Source: Streptomyces sp. 130 (GTDB taxonomy: Bacteria > Actinomycetota > Actinomycetes > Streptomycetales > Streptomycetaceae). From it: 64,000 nt of DNA. The DNA is taken from contig NZ_VJNO01000001.1 of the NCBI RefSeq assembly GCF_007096885.1, positions 1-64,000 of the forward strand, given 5' to 3'. Under the pieces are notes generated by a model. The model saw nothing but the letters and a program-made list of their open reading frames with translations. It did no database searches and was not told where the DNA came from. The translations under genes were made by a program, and so were the position numbers. Shown piece after piece: positions 1-6,510 of this stretch; within the stretch, counting starts at the first letter, position 1; each line of letters starts with the position of its first letter.

Positions 1-450
1 GCGGCGAACGCGGTTGGCGACCTGGGCCACGTGCTGTACGACGCGGGCGCGAGTCTCATCAGCGGACTCATCGACGGAATCGAGTCCAAGGTGAGCTCCC
101 TCAAGTCCACCCTTGGCGGCATCACCAAGCTCATTCCCAAGATCAAGGGCCCGGCGGAGGTGGATGCCCGGCTGCTGACCCCGAACGGGCAGCTGATCAT
201 GCAGAGCCTCATCGACGGGTTCCGCAGCGAGATGCCGAACGTGCGCGACGAGCTGACCCAGCTCACCCGGAACCTCCCCCGCTTCGCCAGTGCTGGCCTT
301 CAGCTGGCCGGGGTCGCCGCCCCGGCCGCCCGCCCGGTGAATGTGCAGCTGTTCATCGGCGACGAGGAGTTCACCCCGCGCATGCGGGTGGTGGCCGACG
401 GCCAGATCCAGCAGTACGCCCGCACCGCAGCCCAGGGGCTGAGGTTCTAG
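1..450 (+). CDS. Phage tail tape measure protein, C-terminal fragment (5' end outside window)
   Basis: The reading frame is already open at the first base, so only the last 149 residues of a longer protein are seen. The visible part has Gly/Leu/Ile amphipathic helices (GLIDGIESKVSSLK; ITKLIPKIKGP) and a tail with LLTPNGQLIMQSLIDGF, followed by VNVQLFIGDEEF. This is the usual look of the C-terminus of siphophage tape measure proteins, which set tail length and form the tail-tube core. No baseplate or minor tail gene follows, as would be expected in a working prophage. It may therefore be a remnant or a cargo tail gene in an integrative element. The assignment is by sequence character only. Confidence 0.65.
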   Translation, partial: AANAVGDLGHVLYDAGASLISGLIDGIESKVSSLKSTLGGITKLIPKIKGPAEVDARLLTPNGQLIMQSLIDGFRSEMPNVRDELTQLTRNLPRFASAGLQLAGVAAPAARPVNVQLFIGDEEFTPRMRVVADGQIQQYARTAAQGLRF

Positions 451-465
451 CGCGCGGCACAGACG

Positions 466-492
466 GGGCCCCCACCCTCGCGGTGGGGGCCC
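466..492 (+). terminator. Intrinsic terminator after the tape measure gene
   Basis: Perfect 11-bp stem (466-476 with 482-492) around a five-base loop CTCGC. It begins 16 bases after the tape measure stop codon and sits between two convergent genes, so it may serve both strands. No clear U-tract follows, which is normal for Streptomyces. Confidence 0.8.
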
Positions 493-519
493 TCGCGCGC
501 GTTGACGCCCCTGCCCGGC

Positions 520-756
520 CTACGCCTCGGGCGGGGGCGCCGTGACGAACGTGCCCTTGGCCGGCAGCGTGGCGACCAGGCCGCGGTCGCGCAGCTCCCG
601 GACCGTGCGCCGAACGGTGCCGATGCTCACCTGGTAGATCTCCGTCATTGCGCGCTCGCCGGGCAGCGCGGCCCCGTCCGGCAGGGTGCCGGACCGGATG
701 TCCGCCTCGATGCGGTCCGCCAGCTTCACGTACTCGTACTGCGGGAGCGCGCTCAT
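520..756 (-). CDS. GntR-family winged-helix regulator (DNA-binding domain only)
   Basis: A 78-residue protein that is essentially one GntR winged helix: YEYVKLADRIEADIRSG, then LPGERAMTEIYQVSIGTVRRTVREL as recognition helix region, then the wing GLVATLPAKGTFV. There is no effector-binding domain. Such minimal GntR (KorSA-like) repressors control transfer genes in Streptomyces integrative elements such as pSAM2. The start is the ATG at 756, preceded by GAGGGT, because upstream frame sequence lacks GntR character. It is divergent from the small gene at 914 across a region with repeated GGGACGC sites, which suggests autoregulation and control of that gene. Confidence 0.8.
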   Translation of the reverse strand: MSALPQYEYVKLADRIEADIRSGTLPDGAALPGERAMTEIYQVSIGTVRRTVRELRDRGLVATLPAKGTFVTAPPPEA

Positions 757-795
757 ACCCTCACGGTCCCGCTGCCTACTGCGGTCGGCATCGTG

Positions 796-832
796 GGGAC
801 GCGTCCCGACGCAGGGGGACGCGGTGGGACGC
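796..832. promoter_or_regulatory. Candidate GntR operator: GGGACGC repeats
   Basis: A perfect 12-bp palindrome GGGACGCGTCCC (796-807) is followed by two further GGGACGC copies at 816-822 and 826-832. The cluster lies between the GntR gene and the divergent gene at 914, just upstream of a possible -10 (TACGGT, 841-846). Its position and symmetry fit a repressor site; which protein binds is inferred. Confidence 0.55.
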
Positions 833-857
833 AGTCGCGCTACGGTGGGAAGAGGAA

Positions 858-888
858 ACCCCCGCGACCGATGGCACGGTCCGGGGGT
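858..888 (+). promoter_or_regulatory. Leader hairpin before the 914 gene
   Basis: ACCCCCG (858-864) pairs with CGGGGGT (882-888), with an inner GACC/GGTC stem (866-869 with 878-881) and an eight-base loop. It lies in the presumed leader between the possible -10 at 841 and the ribosome binding site GGAGG at 902-906. It may act as an attenuator or mRNA stabiliser; the role is unknown. Confidence 0.4.
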
Positions 889-913
889 GTGGACGACGCG
901 TGGAGGCGACGCC

Positions 914-1108
914 ATGGCAGAGCGTACCGACCAGCAGCCGGTAGAGGCAGGGTCCATCTTCGGCTGGTGTCACTGGCACAAGGGCCCGTCCGAGACCGCG
1001 GTGCTGGTGCAGGTGATCGAGCAGGGGTCGGGGCCCGGGGGCAGCCTGTACGCGTGTGCCCCGTGCCGGGAGCAGCGCGGTCTCGCCCCGTACGGCGCCC
1101 CGCGGTGA
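914..1108 (+). CDS. Small Cys/His-containing protein of a Streptomyces mobile element
   Basis: A 64-residue protein starting at an ATG eight bases after GGAGG. It carries WCHWH near residue 20 and CAPC near residue 49, a spacing compatible with one zinc site, but I do not recognise a named family. The stop overlaps the GTG of the next gene, so the two are probably translated together. It lies downstream of the putative GntR operator. Proteins of this size and Cys pattern are frequent passengers near the ends of actinomycete integrative elements; the function is unknown. Confidence 0.6.
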   Translation: MAERTDQQPVEAGSIFGWCHWHKGPSETAVLVQVIEQGSGPGGSLYACAPCREQRGLAPYGAPR

Positions 1109-1266
1109 CGACCGCCCCGTCCCGCCCCGACGCGTCCGCCCCGGCGTGCCGGATCGGGGAGCATCGCGAGTGCCCGGGGCCGCACGTCGTGCGCCGGCCA
1201 GGCGCCCCGGAGTGGGAGCGCCCACTGGAGACCTACCGCTGCGGCTGCCTGTGTCACCGCCGCTGA
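1105..1266 (+). CDS. Small Cys-rich hypothetical protein
   Basis: A 53-residue protein whose GTG start overlaps the preceding TGA (GTGA junction), a strong sign of translational coupling. Cysteines fall in two groups, CRIGEHREC near residue 12 and CGCLCH at the C-terminus, again consistent with a small metal-binding fold. I do not recognise a family. A strong terminator follows 15 bases after the stop and closes the two-gene unit that starts at 914. Confidence 0.5.
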   Translation: MTTAPSRPDASAPACRIGEHRECPGPHVVRRPGAPEWERPLETYRCGCLCHRR

Positions 1267-1280
1267 CCCCCGACACACCA

Positions 1281-1314
1281 GAGGGCCCCGCACGCAACCG
1301 CGTACGGGGCCCTC
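1281..1314 (+). terminator. Intrinsic terminator after the two small genes
   Basis: GAGGGCCCCG (1281-1290) pairs perfectly with CGGGGCCCTC (1305-1314), and an inner ACGC/GCGT stem with an AACC loop extends the hairpin. Confidence 0.8.
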
Positions 1315-1351
1315 GCCGTTCCCCACCCTACTGCGAGGGTCTGACAGCAGG

Positions 1352-1427
1352 GGTAGATCGGCCGGTAGCCGACCCGGTAGTTCGGGGTAGCGCGGGTGGT
1401 AGATCCGCAGGTAGACGGGGGTGGTAG
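1352..1427. repeat. Seven GGTAG iterons at about 12-bp spacing
   Basis: GGTAG occurs at 1352, 1364, 1376, 1386, 1398, 1410 and 1423, that is at steps of 12, 12, 10, 12, 12 and 13 bp, all in the same orientation and close to one helical turn apart. The array fills the gap between the two small rightward genes and the end of the leftward module. Regular short direct repeats of this kind in Streptomyces elements act as TraB recognition sequences (clt locus) or as replication iterons. Which applies here is not shown by the sequence. Confidence 0.6.
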
Positions 1428-1430
1428 ACC

Positions 1431-2015
1431 TCAGGCGGCCTGCTGCTCGCCCTCGGCCGGGGAAGGGGCCGGGAGGTCGTCGCGGTGGACCCCGGTGGCG
1501 ACCTTCTTGCCGACCTTCACGGAGCGCCGTACGGGCACCCCGAGCCGGGGCAGGCGGGCCTTCAGATCGGACACCGTCCAGCCCTCCCCCTGGCCGTGCT
1601 TTTGGAGGTGGTCCAGGAGGGTGCTCAGGTGGACGCCGGGGCGGTCTCCGATGAGGTCGCGCACGAGGGCGTGCAGCTGCTCGCGCTGGGCGGCGGTGTC
1701 GGCGGCCGGGGCGTCGGTGGGGCCGTCGTCCTCGTCGTGGCCGAGGGCGCGGACGGCAGCCCACAGCCACAGCGGCACGACGGCCCAGAGAATGACGGGC
1801 CAGCGGCGGACTGCCCACCAGGCCCCGTACGCGGCGCCGCCGAGGATGACCATGCGGAGGATGCAGCCGAGGATCGCGGCGACGCCGTCGAGGTCATCTC
1901 GGCGGCCGGCGCGAATCCAGGCGGCGGCGCGGGTGGCGAGTTGGCGGACGAGGATGCGCTGTCCGGCGACGAGGGTGCGTGCGTGGCGCTGGGCCTTGGT
2001 GGGTTCGGTGGTCAT
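1431..2015 (-). CDS. Membrane protein of the element's transfer/spread module
   Basis: A 194-residue protein. Residues about 40-80 form two close hydrophobic segments (ILRMVILGGAAYGAWWAV and PVILWAVVPLWLWAAV), and the C-terminal half is a soluble region with LSTLLDHLQKHG and WTVSDLKARLPRLGVPVR that resembles a winged-helix-like segment. The ATG overlaps the stop of the upstream gene (ATGA), so it is the last cistron of the overlapping leftward module. Comparable two-segment proteins with a cytoplasmic tail occur next to tra/spd genes of Streptomyces elements. The exact role is unknown. Confidence 0.6.
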   Translation of the reverse strand: MTTEPTKAQRHARTLVAGQRILVRQLATRAAAWIRAGRRDDLDGVAAILGCILRMVILGGAAYGAWWAVRRWPVILWAVVPLWLWAAVRALGHDEDDGPTDAPAADTAAQREQLHALVRDLIGDRPGVHLSTLLDHLQKHGQGEGWTVSDLKARLPRLGVPVRRSVKVGKKVATGVHRDDLPAPSPAEGEQQAA

Positions 2016-2524
2016 CAGACGTGCCCCTCGATGGCGTTGCGGCCGGAGAGGCCCAAGCTGTTGACGAGGTCGGGAAGGCCGTCGAGCATCCCGGCGACGC
2101 CTGCGGTGACGCAGAGCACCATCCCGGCAAACACGAATGCGAGCAGTCGGCCCTTGTCCTCCTTGGAGGCGGCCTTGTAGGAGAAGAAGAGGACCACGAA
2201 GAGCAAGAAGACGACGGTGCCGCCTTCGGGTGTGAGCTGGCCCAGCGATGCGGTGGCCATGGGCGTGGCAGCGTCGGTGCCGGTCGTTCCGCTGATGACC
2301 TTGCCGCCTACGCCGCCTGCGGTTTGACGGGCGCATCCGGCGAGCCAGCCGCCGAGGCCACCGAAGCAGACTGTGGCGAGCGCTCCGTTGACGAAGCCCT
2401 GGATCATGCTCGCCAGGTCCTTCATTGCGCGGCCGCCGACCCACCATTTCCGCAGGTAGATGACCATGAAGGCGATCGCGAAGACGCAGGCGGCGAGGGT
2501 GGCGCCGGTGAGGGTGATCTTCAT
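2015..2524 (-). CDS. Multi-pass membrane protein, spread (Spd)-like
   Basis: A 169-residue protein with hydrophobic segments near residues 8-25, 45-65, 98-115 and 130-150 (for example ACVFAIAFMVIYL and VFLLFVVLFFSY). No catalytic motif is seen. It shares four-base overlaps with both neighbours. Its position inside a string of small membrane proteins fits the spread proteins that help intramycelial plasmid transfer in Streptomyces. The family assignment is by context rather than by a diagnostic motif. Confidence 0.6.
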   Translation of the reverse strand: MKITLTGATLAACVFAIAFMVIYLRKWWVGGRAMKDLASMIQGFVNGALATVCFGGLGGWLAGCARQTAGGVGGKVISGTTGTDAATPMATASLGQLTPEGGTVVFLLFVVLFFSYKAASKEDKGRLLAFVFAGMVLCVTAGVAGMLDGLPDLVNSLGLSGRNAIEGHV

Positions 2525-3096
2525 CGGTGGACTCCGGTGTACGCGGTGACGAGGTCGAAGGGGTCGAGGGCGCCCAGGACGCCGGCAGCGGCGACGACGA
2601 TGACGCAGAGGCGCAGGACGGTGGCGCCGTGGCGGGCGGTGCGGGTGAGGGCCCAGGCGAGGGGGAGCAGGGCGAGGGCGTACCCGGTGGGGGCGCCCCA
2701 CTCGGCCCGTGCCTCGCCGGTGGCGTAGGCCCAGGTCGCGGCGGCGCTGTAGCGGGTGCCAGGGAAGGGAAGAACGGTGAGGAGCAGGGCGCCGCTGATC
2801 TGCCACGGCCGGCCGAAGCAGTGCAGCCAGGCGGTGAGGCGCTGCCACCGGGTGGGCTCGGGCGCCGGCTCGTACGGCATGACGACGTGGACGTGGACCT
2901 GCGGGGGCAGCGGCGCGGGTGCGGCGGCCTGCACGGATACGGCGGGCGGGGCCGGTGGTGCGGGTGGTGCCGGGGGTGCGGGGGCCGGTGCGGGCTGCTC
3001 CCACCACGGGGGCAGCTCCCCCGGGCGGGGGCCGCGGTTCGGGAGCGGCGCCCCGGCGGGGATGATCCGCGTGGGCGTGATCGGGCGGTCGGTCAT
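2521..3096 (-). CDS. Proline-rich membrane protein of the spread module
   Basis: A 191-residue protein. The first 75 residues are Pro/Ala-rich with repeated APPAPPAPP and then a QVHVHVVMPYEP segment. Hydrophobic stretches follow near residues 95-112, 130-150 and 160-175. The start ATG is close to the downstream end of the 47-residue gene, and its stop overlaps the next ATG. It is probably a membrane-anchored protein with a flexible N-terminal cytoplasmic arm. I do not recognise a named family. Confidence 0.55.
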   Translation of the reverse strand: MTDRPITPTRIIPAGAPLPNRGPRPGELPPWWEQPAPAPAPPAPPAPPAPPAVSVQAAAPAPLPPQVHVHVVMPYEPAPEPTRWQRLTAWLHCFGRPWQISGALLLTVLPFPGTRYSAAATWAYATGEARAEWGAPTGYALALLPLAWALTRTARHGATVLRLCVIVVAAAGVLGALDPFDLVTAYTGVHR

Positions 3097-3104
3097 GGGG
3101 TGCC

Positions 3105-3248
3105 TCAGTGGAGGATGGCGACCGCGAGGGCCGCGATGGTGAGCACGAGGGCGACGGTTCCGCTGATGCGGGGGACGTCGTTGAGCGCCACGGCGCCGAG
3201 GCCCGCGAGGGCGACCAGGACGGAGACGGCGAAGAACACGCCGAACAT
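3105..3248 (-). CDS. 47-residue two-helix membrane peptide
   Basis: This short gene starts with an ATG that overlaps the stop of the DUF2637 gene (ATGA) and ends nine bases before the next start. The product begins MFGVFFAVSVLVALAGLGAV, has a short polar turn with NDVPR, and a second hydrophobic helix ending VAILH. Two tightly packed transmembrane helices and no other domain fit the small spread proteins of Streptomyces plasmids. The overlaps on both sides make it very likely to be translated. Confidence 0.65.
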   Translation of the reverse strand: MFGVFFAVSVLVALAGLGAVALNDVPRISGTVALVLTIAALAVAILH

Positions 3249-4042
3249 CAGGTGGCGGCGAGGGCCGCGCGGCGTACGCGGCGCCCGTAGGCGTCGCTGG
3301 TTCCGAGCCGCTGACCGATGGCGGTTCCGGTCAGTTCCGGGTCCTCGGTGAGCCAGTCCCGGGCGTCGGCCACCTGCCGCTCGAAGGTGGTGTTGCCGCT
3401 GTCGGCGGACTCCAGATCGGCACCACCGGAACCGGGGTCCGGAACCGGCGGAACCGGGGCTGTGTCGACGGGTTCCGGTAGGGGCGCGGTCACGGCCAGC
3501 GCCTCTTCCCAGTGCTGGAACAGGTCCTGCTCAAGGCCGGTTCCGGCCGTGGTTCCGCCGGTTCCGGTGCCCAGTTCCGGCAGGGGCGACCACGGCCCGA
3601 GGACGGGCCCGGCCGGCGCGGTGTCGACGGGCTCCTGAACGCGCTCGACAGCGACCGGAACCGGGGCCGGTTCCGCCGGTTCCGCCAGGGCGGAGATCGG
3701 TTCCGCCTGCCCCTGCTGCGGGGCGTGGTGGCCCAGCTGGTGGACCCGCCACAGCACGAGCGGGGCGATCGAGGACACGGGCACGATGAGCCACGGCGTG
3801 ACCGTGAGGACCCCGGCCGCGAGGAGGTGCGAAGCCGAGTTCACCGCGATGAGGGCGGCGACGACGACCAGGACGTCGCGCTTCGCTCGCAGGGCCCGTA
3901 CGGCGTAGATGTCGAGCGCGGCCGGCACACCGGCGGCCACGAGTTCGCCGAATCCGCAGGCGCGGGCGAGGTCGTACTCCGCCGAGGCGAGGACGACGAG
4001 GACGGCACCGAGGGCGCCCCACAGGAGGTAGTCGCGCTTCAC
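3248..4042 (-). CDS. DUF2637 membrane protein (mobile-element spread protein)
   Basis: A 264-residue protein. Its first 110 residues contain four hydrophobic segments (LLWGALGAVLVVLASAEYDLA; GVPAALDIYAVRAL; VLVVVAALIAVNSASHLLAAG; WLIVPVSSIAPLVLWRVHQL), the pattern of DUF2637. A Pro/Glu/Thr-rich linker follows, and the C-terminus (RQVADARDWLTEDPELTGTA, then a QRLGTSDAYGRRVRRAA segment) looks like a helix-turn-helix. DUF2637 proteins are common in actinomycete integrative elements. GTG at 4042 is chosen because it overlaps the end of the upstream gene. The fused C-terminal domain suggests a link between membrane and DNA or partner protein. Confidence 0.75.
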   Translation of the reverse strand: MKRDYLLWGALGAVLVVLASAEYDLARACGFGELVAAGVPAALDIYAVRALRAKRDVLVVVAALIAVNSASHLLAAGVLTVTPWLIVPVSSIAPLVLWRVHQLGHHAPQQGQAEPISALAEPAEPAPVPVAVERVQEPVDTAPAGPVLGPWSPLPELGTGTGGTTAGTGLEQDLFQHWEEALAVTAPLPEPVDTAPVPPVPDPGSGGADLESADSGNTTFERQVADARDWLTEDPELTGTAIGQRLGTSDAYGRRVRRAALAAT

Positions 4043-4404
4043 CGGGCCTCCCCGGCGTGGAGGGCGGACAGCTGGCGGGCGAGGCGGCGCAGCGTGCCCG
4101 CGTAGTCGACCAGCAGCCCGGCGAGCACGTCCAGTTCGGCGGGCGTGAGGCGGTTCGCGAGCGGCCCCAACTCCACGAGCACGCCGACGCTGCGGCGGCC
4201 GGACGGGGCGAACGGGTCCTGGACCGGGACGCTGTAGGCGAGTTCCAGGCCCTCGTACATGAGGGGGTGGGGGGTGCCGGTGTGGCCGGTGTCGCAGCGG
4301 AGTTCGGTCGGTTCGTCGGCGTGGCCGGCGCACCAGGCCGGTTCGGTCATGACGACCGGTCCGTGGTCGAGGGTCGGCACCGTCACGGTGCGCGGGGCGG
4401 TCAT
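4039..4404 (-). CDS. DUF6907-like protein
   Basis: A 121-residue soluble protein. The N-terminal part has WCAGHADEP and CDTGHTG, and the C-terminal half has LTPAELDVLAGLLVDYAGTLRRLA. This arrangement matches the DUF6907 family found in many Streptomyces elements and near DUF2637 genes, from memory. The Cys/His spacing might hold a metal, but that is unproven. It overlaps both neighbours by four bases, so it is part of the leftward operon. Confidence 0.6.
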   Translation of the reverse strand: MTAPRTVTVPTLDHGPVVMTEPAWCAGHADEPTELRCDTGHTGTPHPLMYEGLELAYSVPVQDPFAPSGRRSVGVLVELGPLANRLTPAELDVLAGLLVDYAGTLRRLARQLSALHAGEAR

Positions 4405-4637
4405 CGGCCGGCCTCCTTGTCGAGGGCGGCGACGAGGGCGCGGAGGCGGGCCTCCAGGCTGACGGCGGCGCGAAGCATCTCGTCGTGATCGTGGATGTTC
4501 GCTGCCGCCTTCTCGGCGAGCGTCGCCCGGGCAAGGCGAAGCGCGTTGGCGAGCGGCGGGACGTAGGGGCTGCCGTCCCGCTCGGCGTCGTAAAGCGCGG
4601 TGTACGAGGTACGGGCGGGCTCGGGTACGTTCTGCAT
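4401..4637 (-). CDS. Small helical hypothetical protein, first gene of the leftward operon
   Basis: A 78-residue protein, probably all helical (NALRLARATLAEKAAANIHD and LRAAVSLEARLRALVAALDK). No motif is recognised. The ATG is preceded by AAGGAG nine bases upstream. It is the first gene of the seven-gene leftward module and lies next to the attachment site, so the promoter of the module should be between 4638 and about 4800. Confidence 0.55.
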   Translation of the reverse strand: MQNVPEPARTSYTALYDAERDGSPYVPPLANALRLARATLAEKAAANIHDHDEMLRAAVSLEARLRALVAALDKEAGR

Positions 4638-4869
4638 GGGTCAGGACTCCTTGTACCGAAGGGGTTCGGATCAAGGCGTCGTCCCGGTGTGCAACCACCG
4701 GGCGGCGCCGTTCTGCGTTGGAAGCAGGACGGCGCGGCGGCGCGCGTGCAGCGCCGTTGCAATTGCCGTTGCGGTTCGCCACGGGTCGGGGGCGGTCAGG
4801 TAGAGTCGAAACCGTCTCCGACCTGCGCATACGACTAGCTACGACCGGCCGTGACCAATCGGTCAGCAA
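4638..4869. other. Non-coding right end of the integrated element
   Basis: No convincing gene is seen here. Two direct copies of GCCGTTGC (4753-4760 and 4765-4772) are 12 bp apart around a GCAATTGC palindrome. They may be arm-type sites for recombination proteins or an operator of the leftward module. No integrase or excisionase gene is present at this end. Confidence 0.45.
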
Positions 4870-4914
4870 ACTCGTAATGCGTAGGTCTCGGGTTCGAATC
4901 CCGAAGGCGGCTCC
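4870..4914 (+). other. Attachment site: 3' fragment of tRNA-Thr(CGT)
   Basis: The 45 bases contain the 3' half of a tRNA: anticodon loop CTCGTAA (anticodon CGT), anticodon-stem 3' strand TGCGT, the T-arm TCGGG-TTCGAAT-CCCGA, the 3' acceptor strand AGGCGGC and TCC. The 5' acceptor strand (expected GCCGCCT) and the D-arm are absent, and the 5' anticodon-stem strand does not pair. This is what is left at the far end when an element inserts into the 3' end of a tRNA gene. The intact tRNA and the integrase should be at the other end, left of the window. Confidence 0.85.
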
Positions 4915-4917
4915 GTT

Positions 4918-4949
4918 GAACCCCAGGTCACTTTCGTGGCCTGGGGTTC
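4918..4949. terminator. Terminator of the original tRNA gene
   Basis: GAACCCCAGG pairs with CCTGGGGTTC, extended by four more pairs around a TTTC loop, followed by TTGGTTTGG. It lies directly after the tRNA fragment and so belongs to the chromosome side. It may also terminate the convergent GMC oxidoreductase gene. Confidence 0.85.
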
Positions 4950-4962
4950 TTGGTTTGGGGCG

Positions 4963-6426
4963 TCAGGGCGTCAGGTGGTGGGCGAGGCGGAGGGACAGGG
5001 CCACTGCCGTCAGGGTGGGTGGGGCGTAGCCGCCGGTGGGGAAGACGGAGCCGCCCGCGATGTACAGGTTGCTCACGCCGTGGACGCGGCTGTCGGCGTT
5101 CACGACGCCGTTCGACGGGGAGTGGGCCATGCGGGTGGTGCCCAGGTGGTGGGGGCCGCCCACCGTGTCCAGGGACCAGGCGTCGGGGCGCACGCGGACG
5201 TCGGTGGCGCCCAGGGCGAGCAGGAGGTCGCGGGCGGCGGACGTCGCGACGTCCACCGTGCGGCGGTCCGTGTCCGTCAGTTCCCAGTGGACGACCGGCT
5301 TGGGTACGCCGTAGCGGTCGCGGTCCTCGCCGAGGACGACGCGGCTGTCGCGGTTGGGGACCTGTTCGGTCACCGCGACCAGGGCGAGTTCGTCGCTGGT
5401 GGCGGGCACGCTGTGGGCGAGGGGCCGGGCCCGGCCCCGGTGCTCCACGGCGACCCGGTGCTGGGTGTGCAGGCCCACGTCCTCCAGGAACAGCTGGGCC
5501 CGTCCGACGCCGGCCGAGCGGCACGCCTCGTCCGACAGCATGAGCGCGCCGATGACGGACATGGGGGCGCCGTCGCGGGAGGTGCCGGCCGGCTCGCCGT
5601 CGAAGAAGGACATGTCGAGCGCCGCGGAGTCGCCGCGGAGGCGGAGGGCGTCGAGGTGGGGGTGTTCCATGAAGTACCGGCCCACGACGTCGTGGCCGTT
5701 GCCCAGGCCCTCCGGCCAGTGCCGGTTCGGCGACGCGAGGAGCAGGCGCGGGGTCTCGAAGCCTCCCGTCGCCAGGACGAAGGTGTCGCCGGTGACGCGG
5801 TACTCGCCCTGCGGGGAGGCCACGACCAGGTGGTCGACGGACGCGCCGTCCCGCGAGGTGACGATGCGCGTCACCGTCGCCCGGAGCAGCAGGTCCGTCG
5901 TGCCCGTGGTGAAGACGTCCGCGTGCCGGTGACCGAGCTGAAGGGGGCCGAGCGCCGGAAAGGCCCGGGATTCCAGCGGTGCACCCGCCGCTCGCGCCTC
6001 GTCCTGCCGCTTCCACTCGCGTACGTCCACCTTCTCGGGCACGGCGCAGAAGGCGAGTGCCTCGGTGTAGTACGGGTCGAGGTCGGCGCGGGACAGGCAC
6101 CAGCCGGTCGCGTCGGTGAGTTCGGGCCGGGTCTCGAAGTCGATGGCGTCGAGGGGTTCGATCCACCCGCCCCACAGGGTCGTACTCCCGCCGAGGCCGC
6201 GGGAACGGCATTCGGCCAGGTTGTAGTACGGGTTGCTTCCTTCGATCCGCCCGCTCCCCAGGTCGGGGTCGGGAGCGGGGTTGAACGTTCCGCTGTCCAG
6301 TACGAGGACACGGCGGCCGGTGTCGGAGAGGCCGGCCGCCACGGCGAGGCCGGCGGGGCCGGAGCCGACGACGACGACGTCCGCCTCAAGGGTGGGCTGC
6401 TGGTACGTGTCGATGGTGGAGATCAC
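4963..6426 (-). CDS. GMC-family FAD-dependent oxidoreductase
   Basis: A 487-residue flavoenzyme. VVVVGSGPAGLAVAAGL at residues 17-33 is the FAD dinucleotide-binding motif, GLGGSTTLWGG is the second conserved N-terminal GMC block, and the C-terminus has GGPHHLGTTRM and NLYIAGGSVFPTGGYAPPT with the usual active-site His and FAD contact. GMC enzymes oxidise alcohols, often sugar hydroxyls. It is the last gene of a leftward unit with the GNAT and PhyH genes. In aminoglycoside pathways a related flavoenzyme oxidises a sugar 6-hydroxyl, so a sugar-oxidising role is plausible but not proven. Confidence 0.85.
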   Translation of the reverse strand: MISTIDTYQQPTLEADVVVVGSGPAGLAVAAGLSDTGRRVLVLDSGTFNPAPDPDLGSGRIEGSNPYYNLAECRSRGLGGSTTLWGGWIEPLDAIDFETRPELTDATGWCLSRADLDPYYTEALAFCAVPEKVDVREWKRQDEARAAGAPLESRAFPALGPLQLGHRHADVFTTGTTDLLLRATVTRIVTSRDGASVDHLVVASPQGEYRVTGDTFVLATGGFETPRLLLASPNRHWPEGLGNGHDVVGRYFMEHPHLDALRLRGDSAALDMSFFDGEPAGTSRDGAPMSVIGALMLSDEACRSAGVGRAQLFLEDVGLHTQHRVAVEHRGRARPLAHSVPATSDELALVAVTEQVPNRDSRVVLGEDRDRYGVPKPVVHWELTDTDRRTVDVATSAARDLLLALGATDVRVRPDAWSLDTVGGPHHLGTTRMAHSPSNGVVNADSRVHGVSNLYIAGGSVFPTGGYAPPTLTAVALSLRLAHHLTP

Positions 6427-6510
6427 CGTACTGGTTCCTCGTGATCGGGGTCGGGTGCGCTGACGGCTGGGAAGGGCCCTCGGGGGCTGCCGGGGGAGCC
6501 CGGCCCGTGG

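Noticed and set aside
502..957. Overlapping frames on both strands near the GntR gene
   Set aside because: Only the 78-residue GntR frame and the two small rightward genes have family-like content or ribosome sites.
1352..1427. CRISPR array
   Set aside because: Repeat core is only 5 bp and the 'spacers' are 5-8 bp; no cas genes. Better described as iterons.
4800..4914. Intact tRNA-Thr gene
   Set aside because: No 5' acceptor strand, D-arm or matching 5' anticodon stem; only the 3' portion is present, so it was called an attachment site.
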